From Bacteroidales bacterium (lineage in GTDB: Bacteria; Bacteroidota; Bacteroidia; Bacteroidales; Bacteroidaceae), in assembly GCA_015654535.1 (NCBI GenBank), contig JAATGU010000049.1:26217-90216 (forward strand): a DNA stretch of 64,000 nucleotides, written 5' to 3'. Within the stretch, counting starts at the first letter, position 1. Each line of letters opens with the position of its first letter. The notes under the pieces are model-generated. The model made no database searches, was not told where the DNA came from, and saw only the letters and a list, made by a program, of their open reading frames with translations. Shown here piece by piece: positions 10,013 through 18,496 of the stretch. A program made the translations under genes and the position numbers.

Positions 10013-10549
10013 ATGAAACAATTCAGCGAGTTACTAAGAAACAGACGCAGTAGTAGAAAGTTTACTTCAGAGGAATTAAATCAAGAAGAAGTGGTTGTTT
10101 TATTGAAAGCAGCTTTGATGTCTCCCACTTCCAAACGTAGTAACTCCTGGCAATTTATTGTAGTGGATGATAAAGAGACGTTGGCTAAATTGTCTCATTG
10201 TAAAGAACAAAGTTCAAGTTTCATTGCAGACGCAGCTCTTGCTATTGTTGTTACCGCTGATCCGTTTGCAAGCGATGTTTGGATTGAAGATAGCTCTATT
10301 GCTTCTATTTTGATACAATTACAAGCAGAAGATCTGGGATTGGGTAGTTGCTGGGTACAAATTCGTGAACGTCAAACTGCTTCAGAAATCTCTTCCGACG
10401 AATTTATTCATGGAGTGTTGGATATTCCTTTGCAACTGCAGGTGCTTTCTGTCATAGCGATTGGTCATAAAAAAATGGAACAAAAGCCCTTTAATGAAGA
10501 TCATCTGTTATGGGAAAAGATACATATTAATAAATATGGAGGGAAATAA
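10013..10549 (+). CDS. nitroreductase family protein
   Basis: FMN-dependent NAD(P)H oxidoreductase of 178 residues. The N-terminus has the flavin-binding start of the family (LLRNRRSSRKFTSEEL), followed by ALMSPTSKRSNSWQFIVV and, near residues 105-120, LQAEDLGLGSCWVQIR, another family hallmark. The natural substrate cannot be told from sequence. It is the first gene of a compact operon, and its last 14 bases overlap the start of the DUF2520 gene, suggesting translational coupling. Confidence 0.88.
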   Translation: MKQFSELLRNRRSSRKFTSEELNQEEVVVLLKAALMSPTSKRSNSWQFIVVDDKETLAKLSHCKEQSSSFIADAALAIVVTADPFASDVWIEDSSIASILIQLQAEDLGLGSCWVQIRERQTASEISSDEFIHGVLDIPLQLQVLSVIAIGHKKMEQKPFNEDHLLWEKIHINKYGGK

Positions 10550-11309
10550 AATTATTTTTATTGGAGCTGGCAATCTGGCTACCAATCTGGCAAAAGCTTT
10601 TTATGATCAGCATATTAAAATTGTCCAAATCTATAGTCGTACGGAGGATTCCGCTAAAACTTTAGCCGAAGTAGTAAATGCTGATTATACCACTATCCCT
10701 GAAGAAATAAAAAAGGATGCCGATCTATATATTGTAGCATTGAAAGACGATGTGTTGGTTGAGTTGATGCCTCGTATCATTGCAGGTAAAGAACATGCTT
10801 TAATGGCACATACTTCTGGTAGTTTACCTTTGAGCATATGGCCGGATTCAGTCAAACGTAAAGGCGTCTTTTATCCACTTCAGACATTTAGTAAACAGCG
10901 GAAGGTTGATTTTCGGAATATTCATCTCTTTATAGAGAGCAATAGTTTTGAGGATAATGCGCTTCTTGAAAGATTAGCGGCTTGTATATCCAATAATGTT
11001 TGTGAACTTTCCTCTGAAAAACGAAGGCAACTACATCTTGCCGCAGTGTTTGCTTGTAACTTTACTAATCACATGTATGCATTGGCTGAAAAACTATTGA
11101 AGCAATATGATCTGCCTTTCAATTATCTGCTTCCTTTGATAGAAGAAACAGAAAAAAAAGTGCATCTTCTTTCTCCGCGAGAAGCCCAGACAGGACCTGC
11201 GGTCCGTTATGACGAAAATATAATTAACAAGCATTTGGATCTGCTTTCAGATGAACCTGAAATGCGGGAAATTTACCAATTAATAAGTAAGAGTATACAT
11301 AAGTTATGA
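10536..11309 (+). CDS. Rossmann-like and DUF2520 domain protein
   Basis: NAD(P)-binding protein of 257 residues. The ATG at 10536 is chosen because it gives a proper Rossmann start ([18 protein letters not shown], GxGxxxxN-like); the 25 upstream residues of the tracked ORF are antisensical to the family. The C-terminal DUF2520 region (about residues 130-250) has [20 protein letters not shown] and the conserved TGPAVRYD. The fold resembles ketopantoate or pyrroline-5-carboxylate reductase. The reaction is unknown. It is tightly linked to the phosphatase gene downstream through an ATGA overlap. Confidence 0.85.
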   Translation: MEGNKIIFIGAGNLATNLAKAFYDQHIKIVQIYSRTEDSAKTLAEVVNADYTTIPEEIKKDADLYIVALKDDVLVELMPRIIAGKEHALMAHTSGSLPLSIWPDSVKRKGVFYPLQTFSKQRKVDFRNIHLFIESNSFEDNALLERLAACISNNVCELSSEKRRQLHLAAVFACNFTNHMYALAEKLLKQYDLPFNYLLPLIEETEKKVHLLSPREAQTGPAVRYDENIINKHLDLLSDEPEMREIYQLISKSIHKL

Positions 11310-11827
11310 GTGCAATAAATTATGATTTGAAGAAAATAAAAGCAATGGCTTTTGATGTGGATGGAGTGTTGAGCCCCGATATGATTCCTTTACATCCCAG
11401 CGGAGAACCCATGAGATGCGTAAATATTAAAGATGGATATGCTATGCAATTGGCTGTTAAACATGAATATCATGTAGCGATTATTACCGGTGGACGGACG
11501 GATGCTGTTCGTATACGTTTTGAAATGTTGGGAATAAAGGATGTTTATATGGGCTCTCGTGTGAAGATTATCGATTATAATGACTTTAAAGAAAAGCATC
11601 AGCTAGAAGATGAGGAAATTCTTTATATGGGAGACGATATACCTGACTTGGAAGTGCTTCAGCGTTGCGGACTTCCATGTTGTCCGGCCGATGCTTCTCC
11701 TGAAGTAAAAGCTTCAGTAAAATACATTTCTCATAAGAATGGTGGTGATGGTTGCGGACGTGATGTAATAGAACAAGTAATGAAGGCGCAAGGTCGGTGG
11801 ATGACTGGCGATGCGTTTGGTTGGTAA
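11306..11827 (+). CDS. KdsC-like HAD phosphatase (YrbI family)
   Basis: HAD-superfamily phosphatase of 173 residues, probably 3-deoxy-D-manno-octulosonate 8-phosphate phosphatase or a related nonulosonate-phosphate phosphatase for lipopolysaccharide or capsule sugars. Motif I is [11 protein letters not shown] (about residues 15-25), motif [10 protein letters not shown] and motif [13 protein letters not shown]. There is no cap domain, as in tetrameric KdsC. It overlaps the DUF2520 stop by 4 bases (ATGA) and precedes maf by 12 bases. Confidence 0.85.
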   Translation: MSAINYDLKKIKAMAFDVDGVLSPDMIPLHPSGEPMRCVNIKDGYAMQLAVKHEYHVAIITGGRTDAVRIRFEMLGIKDVYMGSRVKIIDYNDFKEKHQLEDEEILYMGDDIPDLEVLQRCGLPCCPADASPEVKASVKYISHKNGGDGCGRDVIEQVMKAQGRWMTGDAFGW

Positions 11828-11839
11828 AAAGAGATAAAT

Positions 11840-12421
11840 ATGTTAGATAACTTAAAAAAATATAAGATTGTACTAGCCTCTAATTCTCCTCGCAGAAAAG
11901 AATTAATGACTGGACTGGGAGTAGACTATACTATAAAAACTTTACCTGATGTGGATGAATCTTATCCTGAAACATTTGTGGGAGAGGAGATCCCTTTATA
12001 TATTGCCAGGAGAAAGGCTGATGCCTATAAGGACTTGATTCAGTCAGATGAACTGATTATTACTGCCGATACAATTGTGTGGTTGGAAGGAAAAGTCCTT
12101 GGAAAGCCTAATAATGATGAAGAAGCGAAAGAAATGCTTTATTGTCTTTCTGGAAAATCTCATCAGGTTTATACGGGAGTGTGTCTCACTACAACGATCT
12201 TTCAAAAGAGTTTTTCGGCTGTTAGTGAAGTTAGATTTGCCAATTTGGATGAGGCAGAGATTGATTATTATGTCAGTCATTACCACCCTTTGGATAAAGC
12301 TGGCGCTTACGGCGTTCAGGAATGGATTGGCTTAGTGGCTGTAGAGCAGATTTCCGGCTCATATTTTAACGTTATGGGACTTCCTGTGCAACGCCTTTAT
12401 CGGGAGTTAGCTGATCTATAG
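11840..12421 (+). CDS. maf: Maf-like nucleotide pyrophosphatase
   Basis: House-cleaning nucleoside triphosphate pyrophosphatase of 193 residues that removes non-canonical nucleotides (dTTP/UTP-type Maf). Family signatures are LASNSPRRKELMTGLG (about residues 11-26), ITADTIVWLEGKVLGKP (about 74-90) and DKAGAYGVQEWIG near the C-terminus. It is the last gene of the nitroreductase, DUF2520, KdsC-like, maf operon and is followed by a perfect palindromic terminator. Confidence 0.93.
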   Translation: MLDNLKKYKIVLASNSPRRKELMTGLGVDYTIKTLPDVDESYPETFVGEEIPLYIARRKADAYKDLIQSDELIITADTIVWLEGKVLGKPNNDEEAKEMLYCLSGKSHQVYTGVCLTTTIFQKSFSAVSEVRFANLDEAEIDYYVSHYHPLDKAGAYGVQEWIGLVAVEQISGSYFNVMGLPVQRLYRELADL

Positions 12422-12443
12422 ATATATCGCTCAAATAGCTATT

Positions 12444-12473
12444 AAATAAGACTTTCATATGAAAGTCTTATTT
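12444..12473. terminator. perfect 30-base palindromic terminator
   Basis: AAATAAGACTTTCAT followed at once by its exact complement gives a 15-bp stem with no unpaired loop bases in the DNA, then a T-rich tail. It closes the maf operon 23 bases after the stop and could also stop transcription from the converging efflux operon. Confidence 0.8.
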
Positions 12474-12619
12474 TGTTATTCGTTACTTCCTACCCATATG
12501 CCTCTTTGCATCGACTTCTTTTTAAGACGGGAAGTAAATTGAATCATAATATTCTTTTCATAACCATCTTTCAAATATAAATAACCAATAAGCATTTACT
12601 TGTTTCTATGACTATTGCG

Positions 12620-13912
12620 TCAATTAAAACCAGTTGCTTTCGTATAATTAGAATAAGCGATAAGATATTCATAAATTGCTGTGATATAATTTTGTTCGGC
12701 TGTATTGACGGAAGATTTAATATCCAGTAAAGCACTATAACTAATCGTTCCCAACTTATAAACAGCTAATTGTTGTGAATAAAGTTCTTTGCTCAAATTC
12801 AATGTTTTAGTTGTCGAATTAATATTGCCAAAGGCATTGAGTAATTCTGTATTATACTTATCCCTTTCATAATTTATATCGTGTAGCTTTTGATTGTATT
12901 GCATTGATAGTTGTGATGATTTTAATTGATATTCCCGTCTGTCAGTGCGGAGTTTGAAAATATTAGAAAGCGGGAAACTGGCTTTAAGTCCGATATAGTT
13001 ATACGGGAACCATAATTTTTGCGAAAATCTGAAATTGGAAGCCTGATATTCAGTTGTATAATTAGCCATAAGTAATATGGTCGGCAACCACATCATACTG
13101 GTCTTTTTCAACCATAAATCATTTTCCTGCTGAGAATAATATATTTGCCTTAGTTCCGGGCGATCCTCGGCATTTGTATTCCGAATCTGCATCGGGTTAT
13201 TATTTAACAATACCGAAAGGGAATCCGTCAAAACTAACTTTTCTGAATCTGGCATATTCAAGTGATATTTCAATGCCTTTACCGCCAAAGTATAGTTTTG
13301 CTGTGCTTTTTGTAGGTTTGTCTGAGAGTTTTCATAATCCGTTTGTGCTTGTAATAACTCCGACTCGAGAATAGTGCCGAGTTGAATTTTATTCTGGGTT
13401 AGGTCGAAATAGGACTTATATCGTTCAGTATTTTCTTCACTCAGTTTCAACTGCTGTTCTCTGAGTATTACATTGAGATAAGCCTCTATGACATATATTT
13501 TAATGTTAGTCTTCTTTTCCTGCAGAACCTCTTTTTTTACGGATAAAGTTGCCTTATTAATTTTTATGTCAGTGCTCAATCCTGGTTTGAAAATGGGTTG
13601 CGAAAGTTCAAGACTTAAGGTCGTAAGATTCTTAGTCCCCATTTTAAACTCTTCACCATTGTCAAAAATCATAGTTTGCAATTGTGCATTATACAATACT
13701 TCACCATTGGCAGTAATCTCAGGTATCCATTCGTTTCGAGATTTACTGACAGCATTTTGGGCCAATTCTATATCAAACTTGTTGGCTTGCGCGTCATAAC
13801 GGTTTTTTGCAGCATATTCCACCGCATCGGCGAGTGAAAGTCTTTGCTGTGCCTGACTCAATTGGATACAACTGAGCAGGATTACTATTATTATAAAAAA
13901 TTGTCTTTTCAT
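12620..13912 (-). CDS. TolC-family outer-membrane efflux protein
   Basis: Outer-membrane channel of 430 residues with a signal peptide (ending LSQAQ) and two internally repeated alpha-helical/beta-strand halves typical of OEP proteins: QRLSLADAVEYAAKNRYDAQANKFDIELAQ at the start and the YKLGTISYSALLDIKSSVNTAEQNY stretch near the C-terminus. It is the last gene of an efflux operon (ATPase, HlyD, permease, TolC), 12 bases after the permease stop. It would complete a tripartite pump across both membranes. Confidence 0.9.
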   Translation of the reverse strand: MKRQFFIIIVILLSCIQLSQAQQRLSLADAVEYAAKNRYDAQANKFDIELAQNAVSKSRNEWIPEITANGEVLYNAQLQTMIFDNGEEFKMGTKNLTTLSLELSQPIFKPGLSTDIKINKATLSVKKEVLQEKKTNIKIYVIEAYLNVILREQQLKLSEENTERYKSYFDLTQNKIQLGTILESELLQAQTDYENSQTNLQKAQQNYTLAVKALKYHLNMPDSEKLVLTDSLSVLLNNNPMQIRNTNAEDRPELRQIYYSQQENDLWLKKTSMMWLPTILLMANYTTEYQASNFRFSQKLWFPYNYIGLKASFPLSNIFKLRTDRREYQLKSSQLSMQYNQKLHDINYERDKYNTELLNAFGNINSTTKTLNLSKELYSQQLAVYKLGTISYSALLDIKSSVNTAEQNYITAIYEYLIAYSNYTKATGFN

Positions 13913-13924
13913 TATTTTAAAAAA

Positions 13925-15040
13925 TTACATTCTGAAAATTTGTACTGGTTCGAGTTTAAAGATTTTTTTCAGGCAGAAAAAACTACCTACAAGGCTCATA
14001 ATAAGTGTCATTGAAAAAATAAAGAAGAGTAAGCCGACAGATAAGCTGACGTTCAAAAGGAACTTCAACACCACCAGCAATACCACCGTCAACAGGAATC
14101 CAATAATAGCATAAAGAACAGCCTGCCACAGGATTAATTTGGTAATGATCTTGTTGCTTCCGCCAATGGCTTTAATGGTGCCGTAATCGCGTATGCGGTC
14201 GTTCACTGACGAGAACATCGTCAATCCGACAATAATGCTTCCCGAGATAAGCGTAAATGTGATCATCATATAAAAACTGCCAAGAATACCATTGGTCTTT
14301 TTATTATAATCTTTGCTCACATTGACGAACTCTTCTCCCGAATAGGCTTTGACGTTGGGAATAGTGCGGTTTATTTGTTCGATAACAAAGCGTTCGGTTT
14401 GAGGGTCTTGATCTGTGCATTTCAGTAGAAAGGCACTCACCTGATTAGTGTTAAACCCTGTAAGCTGTCTTGCCCGCTCGATGGTGGTAACGACATAAGG
14501 TACTCCGAGTCCGTCATTATTCTGTGATATTCCGCTCACCATTACACGGTTATTATTGATGTAGAAATAGCTACCTATGTTCAATTCTTCTACCTTTGGT
14601 AGATCGGCTTCGTCAATAATTATGGCACCATCGTTTTGCAAGGTGGCGAGTTTTGTTTCTGTCGTATATTGTTTTGGTGCGCCTGCCATTTCGGGATACT
14701 GAACGCCTATGATGCTGACATTTGCCGTGCTGCCTGAATCGAAGTTGCATGTTCCACCGGAAACTATTACCGGAAACACCTTGCCCACTCCGGATATGGA
14801 TTGAAGCTCGTAACCGACACGTTTATCAACACCCAACAGCGATGTACTGGAGTTGCTTTTCTGATCCACTACATAAATATATTGGTGATTTCCCCTCAAG
14901 AAGCTGGTAGATTTATTCAGAAATTTATCGACCAGGGCGAGTTGTATACCTACCAGAAACATAGAAATTACAATGCCTAACAATATCCCGGCAAGCTTCG
15001 ACCGCTCATAAACCATAAAATTTAATGCTGTTTTCCACAT
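13925..15040 (-). CDS. ABC transporter permease, FtsX/DevC-like
   Basis: Inner-membrane permease of 371 residues. One membrane segment near the N-terminus (LAGILLGIVISMFLVGIQLAL), a large periplasmic MacB-like domain (about residues 45-245), then three membrane segments in an FtsX domain (about 255-370) containing RDYGTIKAIGGSN. This layout matches DevC/MacB-type permeases that work with a HlyD adaptor and TolC. The ATPase is encoded by a separate gene in the same operon, as in DevBCA. Substrate unknown. Confidence 0.88.
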   Translation of the reverse strand: MWKTALNFMVYERSKLAGILLGIVISMFLVGIQLALVDKFLNKSTSFLRGNHQYIYVVDQKSNSSTSLLGVDKRVGYELQSISGVGKVFPVIVSGGTCNFDSGSTANVSIIGVQYPEMAGAPKQYTTETKLATLQNDGAIIIDEADLPKVEELNIGSYFYINNNRVMVSGISQNNDGLGVPYVVTTIERARQLTGFNTNQVSAFLLKCTDQDPQTERFVIEQINRTIPNVKAYSGEEFVNVSKDYNKKTNGILGSFYMMITFTLISGSIIVGLTMFSSVNDRIRDYGTIKAIGGSNKIITKLILWQAVLYAIIGFLLTVVLLVVLKFLLNVSLSVGLLFFIFSMTLIMSLVGSFFCLKKIFKLEPVQIFRM

Positions 15041-15047
15041 ATCGCCG

Positions 15048-15986
15048 CTATTTTAGATGTATAGTACAATCCACTTTACTATTGATAACGGCCTTCGAGT
15101 TATCGTCGAGTCGCACTTTCAACTCTTTCACCCGACGATCTTCAACGGTATTTTCATCTGAAAAGAGTGATTTCTTCTTTAGAAAATTAGCAACATAGAC
15201 AACTGTTCCTGTAGCGATGCGTTCACCGTTCAATTGCGAGTAGACATCAGCTTTCATTCCGACTTTTACCCTATCCTGAAACAGTTCGTCGATTTCTGTT
15301 ACAGCTGCTAATGCGCCTTCAGGAGCAAACTGTCCAATTTTTTGACCTTGCGTTACATAATCACCATTATGAACCTCCCATTGTAACACATGGCCTGCAA
15401 AAGCAGAATTTAATATCCTTTCATTTAGTAAAGCCCTGCGGTAGTCGATATTTGCTCTTAGCTCACTAAGTATGTTTGTCTGCTGATTTTTGTCGGCTAC
15501 GGCTTTTGCATAATTACTTATAAGTTTTTCTACCTTAACTTTGCTGTCGTCTAGAGTTTGTTTCGTAATTGCCTTTACTGCGAATAGTTGTCCGTTCAAT
15601 GTAAGGTCGCTTTTTGCTTTATCCAGGTCGTTTTTTACTGATTCGGTATTTCGAGCAGCCGCTTCTATAGCTGCCTTTTGTGCTGCGATCTTACTTTCTT
15701 CTACATTGAGCAAAGCCTTTTCTATATCACTGTCTAAGATTAATAGTGGACTTTCTTCTGTTATGGGTTGATTTTCCAAAGCGACAATTTTTGTTATTCT
15801 GCCGTTGGAGTTGGCATAGATGTTTAGAAGTCCGTTTTCGGGTTCTATCCGTGCAACGCCCGTAATACTTTCAATATCTGTCTGATCGTTCACCGTTGCC
15901 TGTACTTTGTTTTTGTTGCCTTTGTTTGAGCAAGAGCAAAAACTGGATGCTAATATGCCTGCGATTAAAAAAGTTCTGAGTTTCAT
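15048..15986 (-). CDS. HlyD/DevB-family periplasmic adaptor lipoprotein
   Basis: Membrane-fusion protein of 312 residues. It has a lipoprotein signal (IAGILASSFCSCS), a biotinyl-lipoyl-like half (about residues 45-80), a long alpha-helical hairpin (about 85-200, rich in A, K, E and D) and a beta-barrel part (about 215-300). It bridges the permease and the TolC channel. Its stop lies 7 bases from the permease start. Homology to DevB is inferred from the order of genes. Confidence 0.88.
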   Translation of the reverse strand: MKLRTFLIAGILASSFCSCSNKGNKNKVQATVNDQTDIESITGVARIEPENGLLNIYANSNGRITKIVALENQPITEESPLLILDSDIEKALLNVEESKIAAQKAAIEAAARNTESVKNDLDKAKSDLTLNGQLFAVKAITKQTLDDSKVKVEKLISNYAKAVADKNQQTNILSELRANIDYRRALLNERILNSAFAGHVLQWEVHNGDYVTQGQKIGQFAPEGALAAVTEIDELFQDRVKVGMKADVYSQLNGERIATGTVVYVANFLKKKSLFSDENTVEDRRVKELKVRLDDNSKAVINSKVDCTIHLK

Positions 15987-15992
15987 TTTTTA

Positions 15993-16664
15993 CTATTTTA
16001 CGATTGTTGTTTTTCCGTTATTTATCTCTACGCAGCGATCTGCATATTCGGTCAGCCGGGGGTCATGGGTAACAACGGCTACGGCTTTCCCGTCACGCGC
16101 CAACTGTTTTAACTCATCCATTACTATATAAAGACTCTCTTTGTCGAGCGAAGCGGTAGGTTCATCACACAGAATAATTTTAGGATCGGTAACCAATGCC
16201 CGGGCTATGGCAATACGTTGCTGTTGTCCGCCCGAAAGTTGTTTAGGTAACTTCTTTCTGTGTTCCTGCATGTTTACTTTTTTAAGTACTATTTCCGTTT
16301 TTTTCTTTATTTCGGTAGCGGAAAGATTTTGCATCTTCAACGGGAACGCCACGTTCTCTTCGGCTGTTAGTGCCGACAATAAGTTAAACTGCTGGAACAC
16401 AAAGCCGATAGTGTTGAGCCTGATTGACGCCATCTTGCTCGCCGAGAGTTCGTTTATAACCTTATTGTCGATTTCCAAAGTCCCCTCGGTTGGATAAATC
16501 AAACAGCCGAGCAGTGAAAGCAAAGTGGTTTTTCCCGACCCGGAAGGACCGATAATAAGCAAAAGTTCTCCTTCGTTCAGTCCTATATTGCATTGTTCCA
16601 AAACGGTCAACTGTCCCGCCGGAGAGTCATAAACCTTATTTGCATTAATTAATTGTGCGATCAT
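15993..16664 (-). CDS. ABC transporter ATP-binding protein (MacB/LolD/DevA type)
   Basis: Energises the efflux permease. The 223-residue protein shows Walker A GPSGSGKTTLL (about residues 39-49), Q-loop VFQQFNLL, signature LSGGQQQRIAIARAL, Walker B IILCDEPTASLD and the H-loop VVTHDPRL. It is the first gene of the efflux operon, 6 bases before the adaptor gene, and is transcribed divergently from the AraC regulator. Confidence 0.93.
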   Translation of the reverse strand: MIAQLINANKVYDSPAGQLTVLEQCNIGLNEGELLLIIGPSGSGKTTLLSLLGCLIYPTEGTLEIDNKVINELSASKMASIRLNTIGFVFQQFNLLSALTAEENVAFPLKMQNLSATEIKKKTEIVLKKVNMQEHRKKLPKQLSGGQQQRIAIARALVTDPKIILCDEPTASLDKESLYIVMDELKQLARDGKAVAVVTHDPRLTEYADRCVEINNGKTTIVK

Positions 16665-16689
16665 ATTTTTTTATGTTTGAATTACACTG

Positions 16690-16697
16690 CAAAGATA
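16690..16697 (-). promoter_or_regulatory. TAnnTTTG promoter box, efflux operon
   Basis: TATCTTTG on the minus strand, 26 bases before the ATPase start codon. Confidence 0.65.
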
Positions 16698-16722
16698 TGG
16701 GGACAAAATGAAATAAAATACC

Positions 16723-16730
16723 TATATTTG
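16723..16730 (+). promoter_or_regulatory. TAnnTTTG promoter box, AraC regulator
   Basis: TATATTTG, 27 bases before the AraC start codon at 16758. It is back to back with the efflux promoter inside a 93-base gap. Confidence 0.65.
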
Positions 16731-16757
16731 TCCACAAATTAGTCGCAAAGGGTATTT

Positions 16758-17729
16758 ATGAAAGAATTGGAAAATTTACCAAAAGGAGCAGGAATATTGG
16801 TTCCGTTTGCCAAGTTATTGGGAACAAAAGTTGAGAACAATCGAGTAATCATCCCTGAACAGTATGGGAAAGGATATACCGCCAGCTATGTGTTCAACGA
16901 GCATATAGCTATGATGATTAACAACCATATACTTTATCGGGAAATCGCCTTTAAGAGTTCAGCCCGCAACTTTCCCAAACAGATGATATTTTTCAGATTT
17001 CAGAATATCATCACCAATCCGGAGGCAGTATCGATAGGAAAAGGAGCGAAAGAATTGCCGTCGGTACAGATTTCAACTATGGGAATGAGTCCGGATATTA
17101 TTGTACCAAGCCACATTAATAGGGCATATATCTATATTATAGTTGATGCCGATTACCTGCGTGAATTAGTATCTTCTATTGAAAAAACATCTGTTGTGCA
17201 AACTATTTTACAAAACAATCAGCTGTTGCTGTTTGATCAGATCGTTCAACATTCTTTACAAAAGGTGGCAGATGAAATAATGACGGAAATAGTAGATCAA
17301 CCGTTTGAGTTGTTTTTTTACCGCATAAAGGCAGAAGAACTTGTCTGTCGCTTATTAATGGAGTTATCGAAACGCGAGGGAAAGACTATTTATCCATTGA
17401 ATGTCCAGGATATTCAGACAATTTATAAAGTAAAAGAGTTGATGTTCGAACGCCTGGACACTTCGCCGACCCTTGATGAGTTAGCTAAATTCGCTAATAT
17501 GAGCTTGTCGAAATTGAAACGTTTATTCAAACAGGTTTTCGGAGATAGTATATTCAGCTACTATCAGGCATTTCGTATGCAAGAAGCCGCCAGATTGCTG
17601 AAAGAAGAGAAACTATCAGTTTCTGAAGTTGGATACCGTCTTGGATTTTCTAACCTGAGCCATTTTTCAAGAATGTTTGAACAACATATCGGTATGAAGC
17701 CGAAAAAATATACTCAATCCTTTGTATAA
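16758..17729 (+). CDS. AraC-family transcriptional regulator of the efflux operon (inferred target)
   Basis: A 323-residue regulator. The first 220 residues form a sensor region without a motif I recognise. The C-terminal double helix-turn-helix (about residues 228-320) includes TLDELAKFANMSLSKLKRLFKQ and VSEVGYRLGFSNLSHFSRMFEQHIGMKPKKY. It is divergent from the ABC efflux operon across 93 bases holding both promoter boxes, so control of that operon is a strong inference from context. Confidence 0.9.
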   Translation: MKELENLPKGAGILVPFAKLLGTKVENNRVIIPEQYGKGYTASYVFNEHIAMMINNHILYREIAFKSSARNFPKQMIFFRFQNIITNPEAVSIGKGAKELPSVQISTMGMSPDIIVPSHINRAYIYIIVDADYLRELVSSIEKTSVVQTILQNNQLLLFDQIVQHSLQKVADEIMTEIVDQPFELFFYRIKAEELVCRLLMELSKREGKTIYPLNVQDIQTIYKVKELMFERLDTSPTLDELAKFANMSLSKLKRLFKQVFGDSIFSYYQAFRMQEAARLLKEEKLSVSEVGYRLGFSNLSHFSRMFEQHIGMKPKKYTQSFV

Positions 17730-17864
17730 GTTTAAAGAGTTATCAAATAAAGTAAAGTATATTTGATACGTTGAATGACTAAAAGAAAGAGATTTCAGAG
17801 AAAATAGGGACAAGAATATATTTGAGAATGTTGGTAATATGAGGATTAGTTAAAAAATAAGCTT

Positions 17865-17872
17865 TACCTTTG
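17865..17872 (+). promoter_or_regulatory. TAnnTTTG promoter box, 76-aa ORF
   Basis: TACCTTTG lies 21 bases before the ATG at 17894, which supports the small ORF being expressed. Confidence 0.6.
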
Positions 17873-17893
17873 TCGCAATAAATATAAATAAAT

Positions 17894-18124
17894 ATGAAAC
17901 ATACCAAATCAGGAAAAAGCGATATAATAATAAACACGCTAAACCCCTATGAACATGGGATGCAGCGTTACCTCTCTCTTTCAAAAGATATAGAGCGTTT
18001 GGTGGACAACGCTGAAGATAATAATGATGCATGTATACCTATTGAACTTTTTGCAGAGTTTATGACGCTACAAGAAGAACTTTATCAAAAGGCTGCGAAA
18101 AAGAAAAGAGAGGAAACTAACTAA
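17894..18124 (+). CDS. small hypothetical protein, 76 aa
   Basis: I do not recognise this protein. It is hydrophilic and predicted mostly helical, with no signal peptide or membrane segment, and ends in a lysine-rich tail (KAAKKKREETN). A good -7 box stands just upstream and a structured transcript tail with a hairpin follows, so it looks like a real gene rather than a shadow. It sits alone between the efflux regulator and a convergent TPR gene. Confidence 0.55.
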   Translation: MKHTKSGKSDIIINTLNPYEHGMQRYLSLSKDIERLVDNAEDNNDACIPIELFAEFMTLQEELYQKAAKKKREETN

Positions 18125-18352
18125 AATGTCAGCCTAATGATGTGGAGAATCCACATGATTGAGAATCAAGGGGCTCTTTAATGGGAATATTCACATCGTA
18201 GTCAATAGCGAAGCATAAGTTTTTATGGTGGAGGTGGGGAACAAAAGAATTCAGGCAGGAAATCGTGAACTTTAATCCTCATTCGACTGTTCAATACACT
18301 GAGATAGTTAACGTAATTGAGTAGAAGCAATTACTTCATTATTAATAAAGGT
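18125..18352 (+). other. non-coding stretch with local hairpins after the 76-aa ORF
   Basis: No credible gene. ATGTGGAGAATCCACAT (about 18139-18155) is a perfect 7-bp hairpin, followed by GATTGAGAATC, a second short one. An ATG-less frame of about 40 codons ends near 18323 (encoding EFRQEIVNFNPHSTVQY) and may be a gene remnant. The stretch ends in a terminator hairpin, so it may be a structured 3' untranslated region or small RNA. Confidence 0.35.
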
Positions 18353-18374
18353 AGCCTCGGAGAAATCCGGGGCT
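18353..18374 (+). terminator. hairpin terminator after the small ORF
   Basis: AGCCTCGGA and TCCGGGGCT pair with one G-T wobble around a GAAA loop, followed by TTTTC. Confidence 0.7.
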
Positions 18375-18443
18375 TTTCATTTACAGATATTTCTTTTGAA
18401 ATTATGCGCAGAATTATGCTGAGAAAATTGTAATGTGATGGAT

Positions 18444-18492
18444 AAAAGACAGAAAGAGACTTATTTAAAATAAAAGTCTCTTTCTGTCTTTT
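18444..18492. terminator. long terminator hairpin of the TPR gene
   Basis: A perfect 19-bp stem (AAAAGACAGAAAGAGACTT and its complement) surrounds an 11-base AT loop. It begins 5 bases past the TPR stop codon on the minus strand and has T runs on both sides, so it can act in both directions. Confidence 0.85.
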
Positions 18493-18496
18493 TTGT

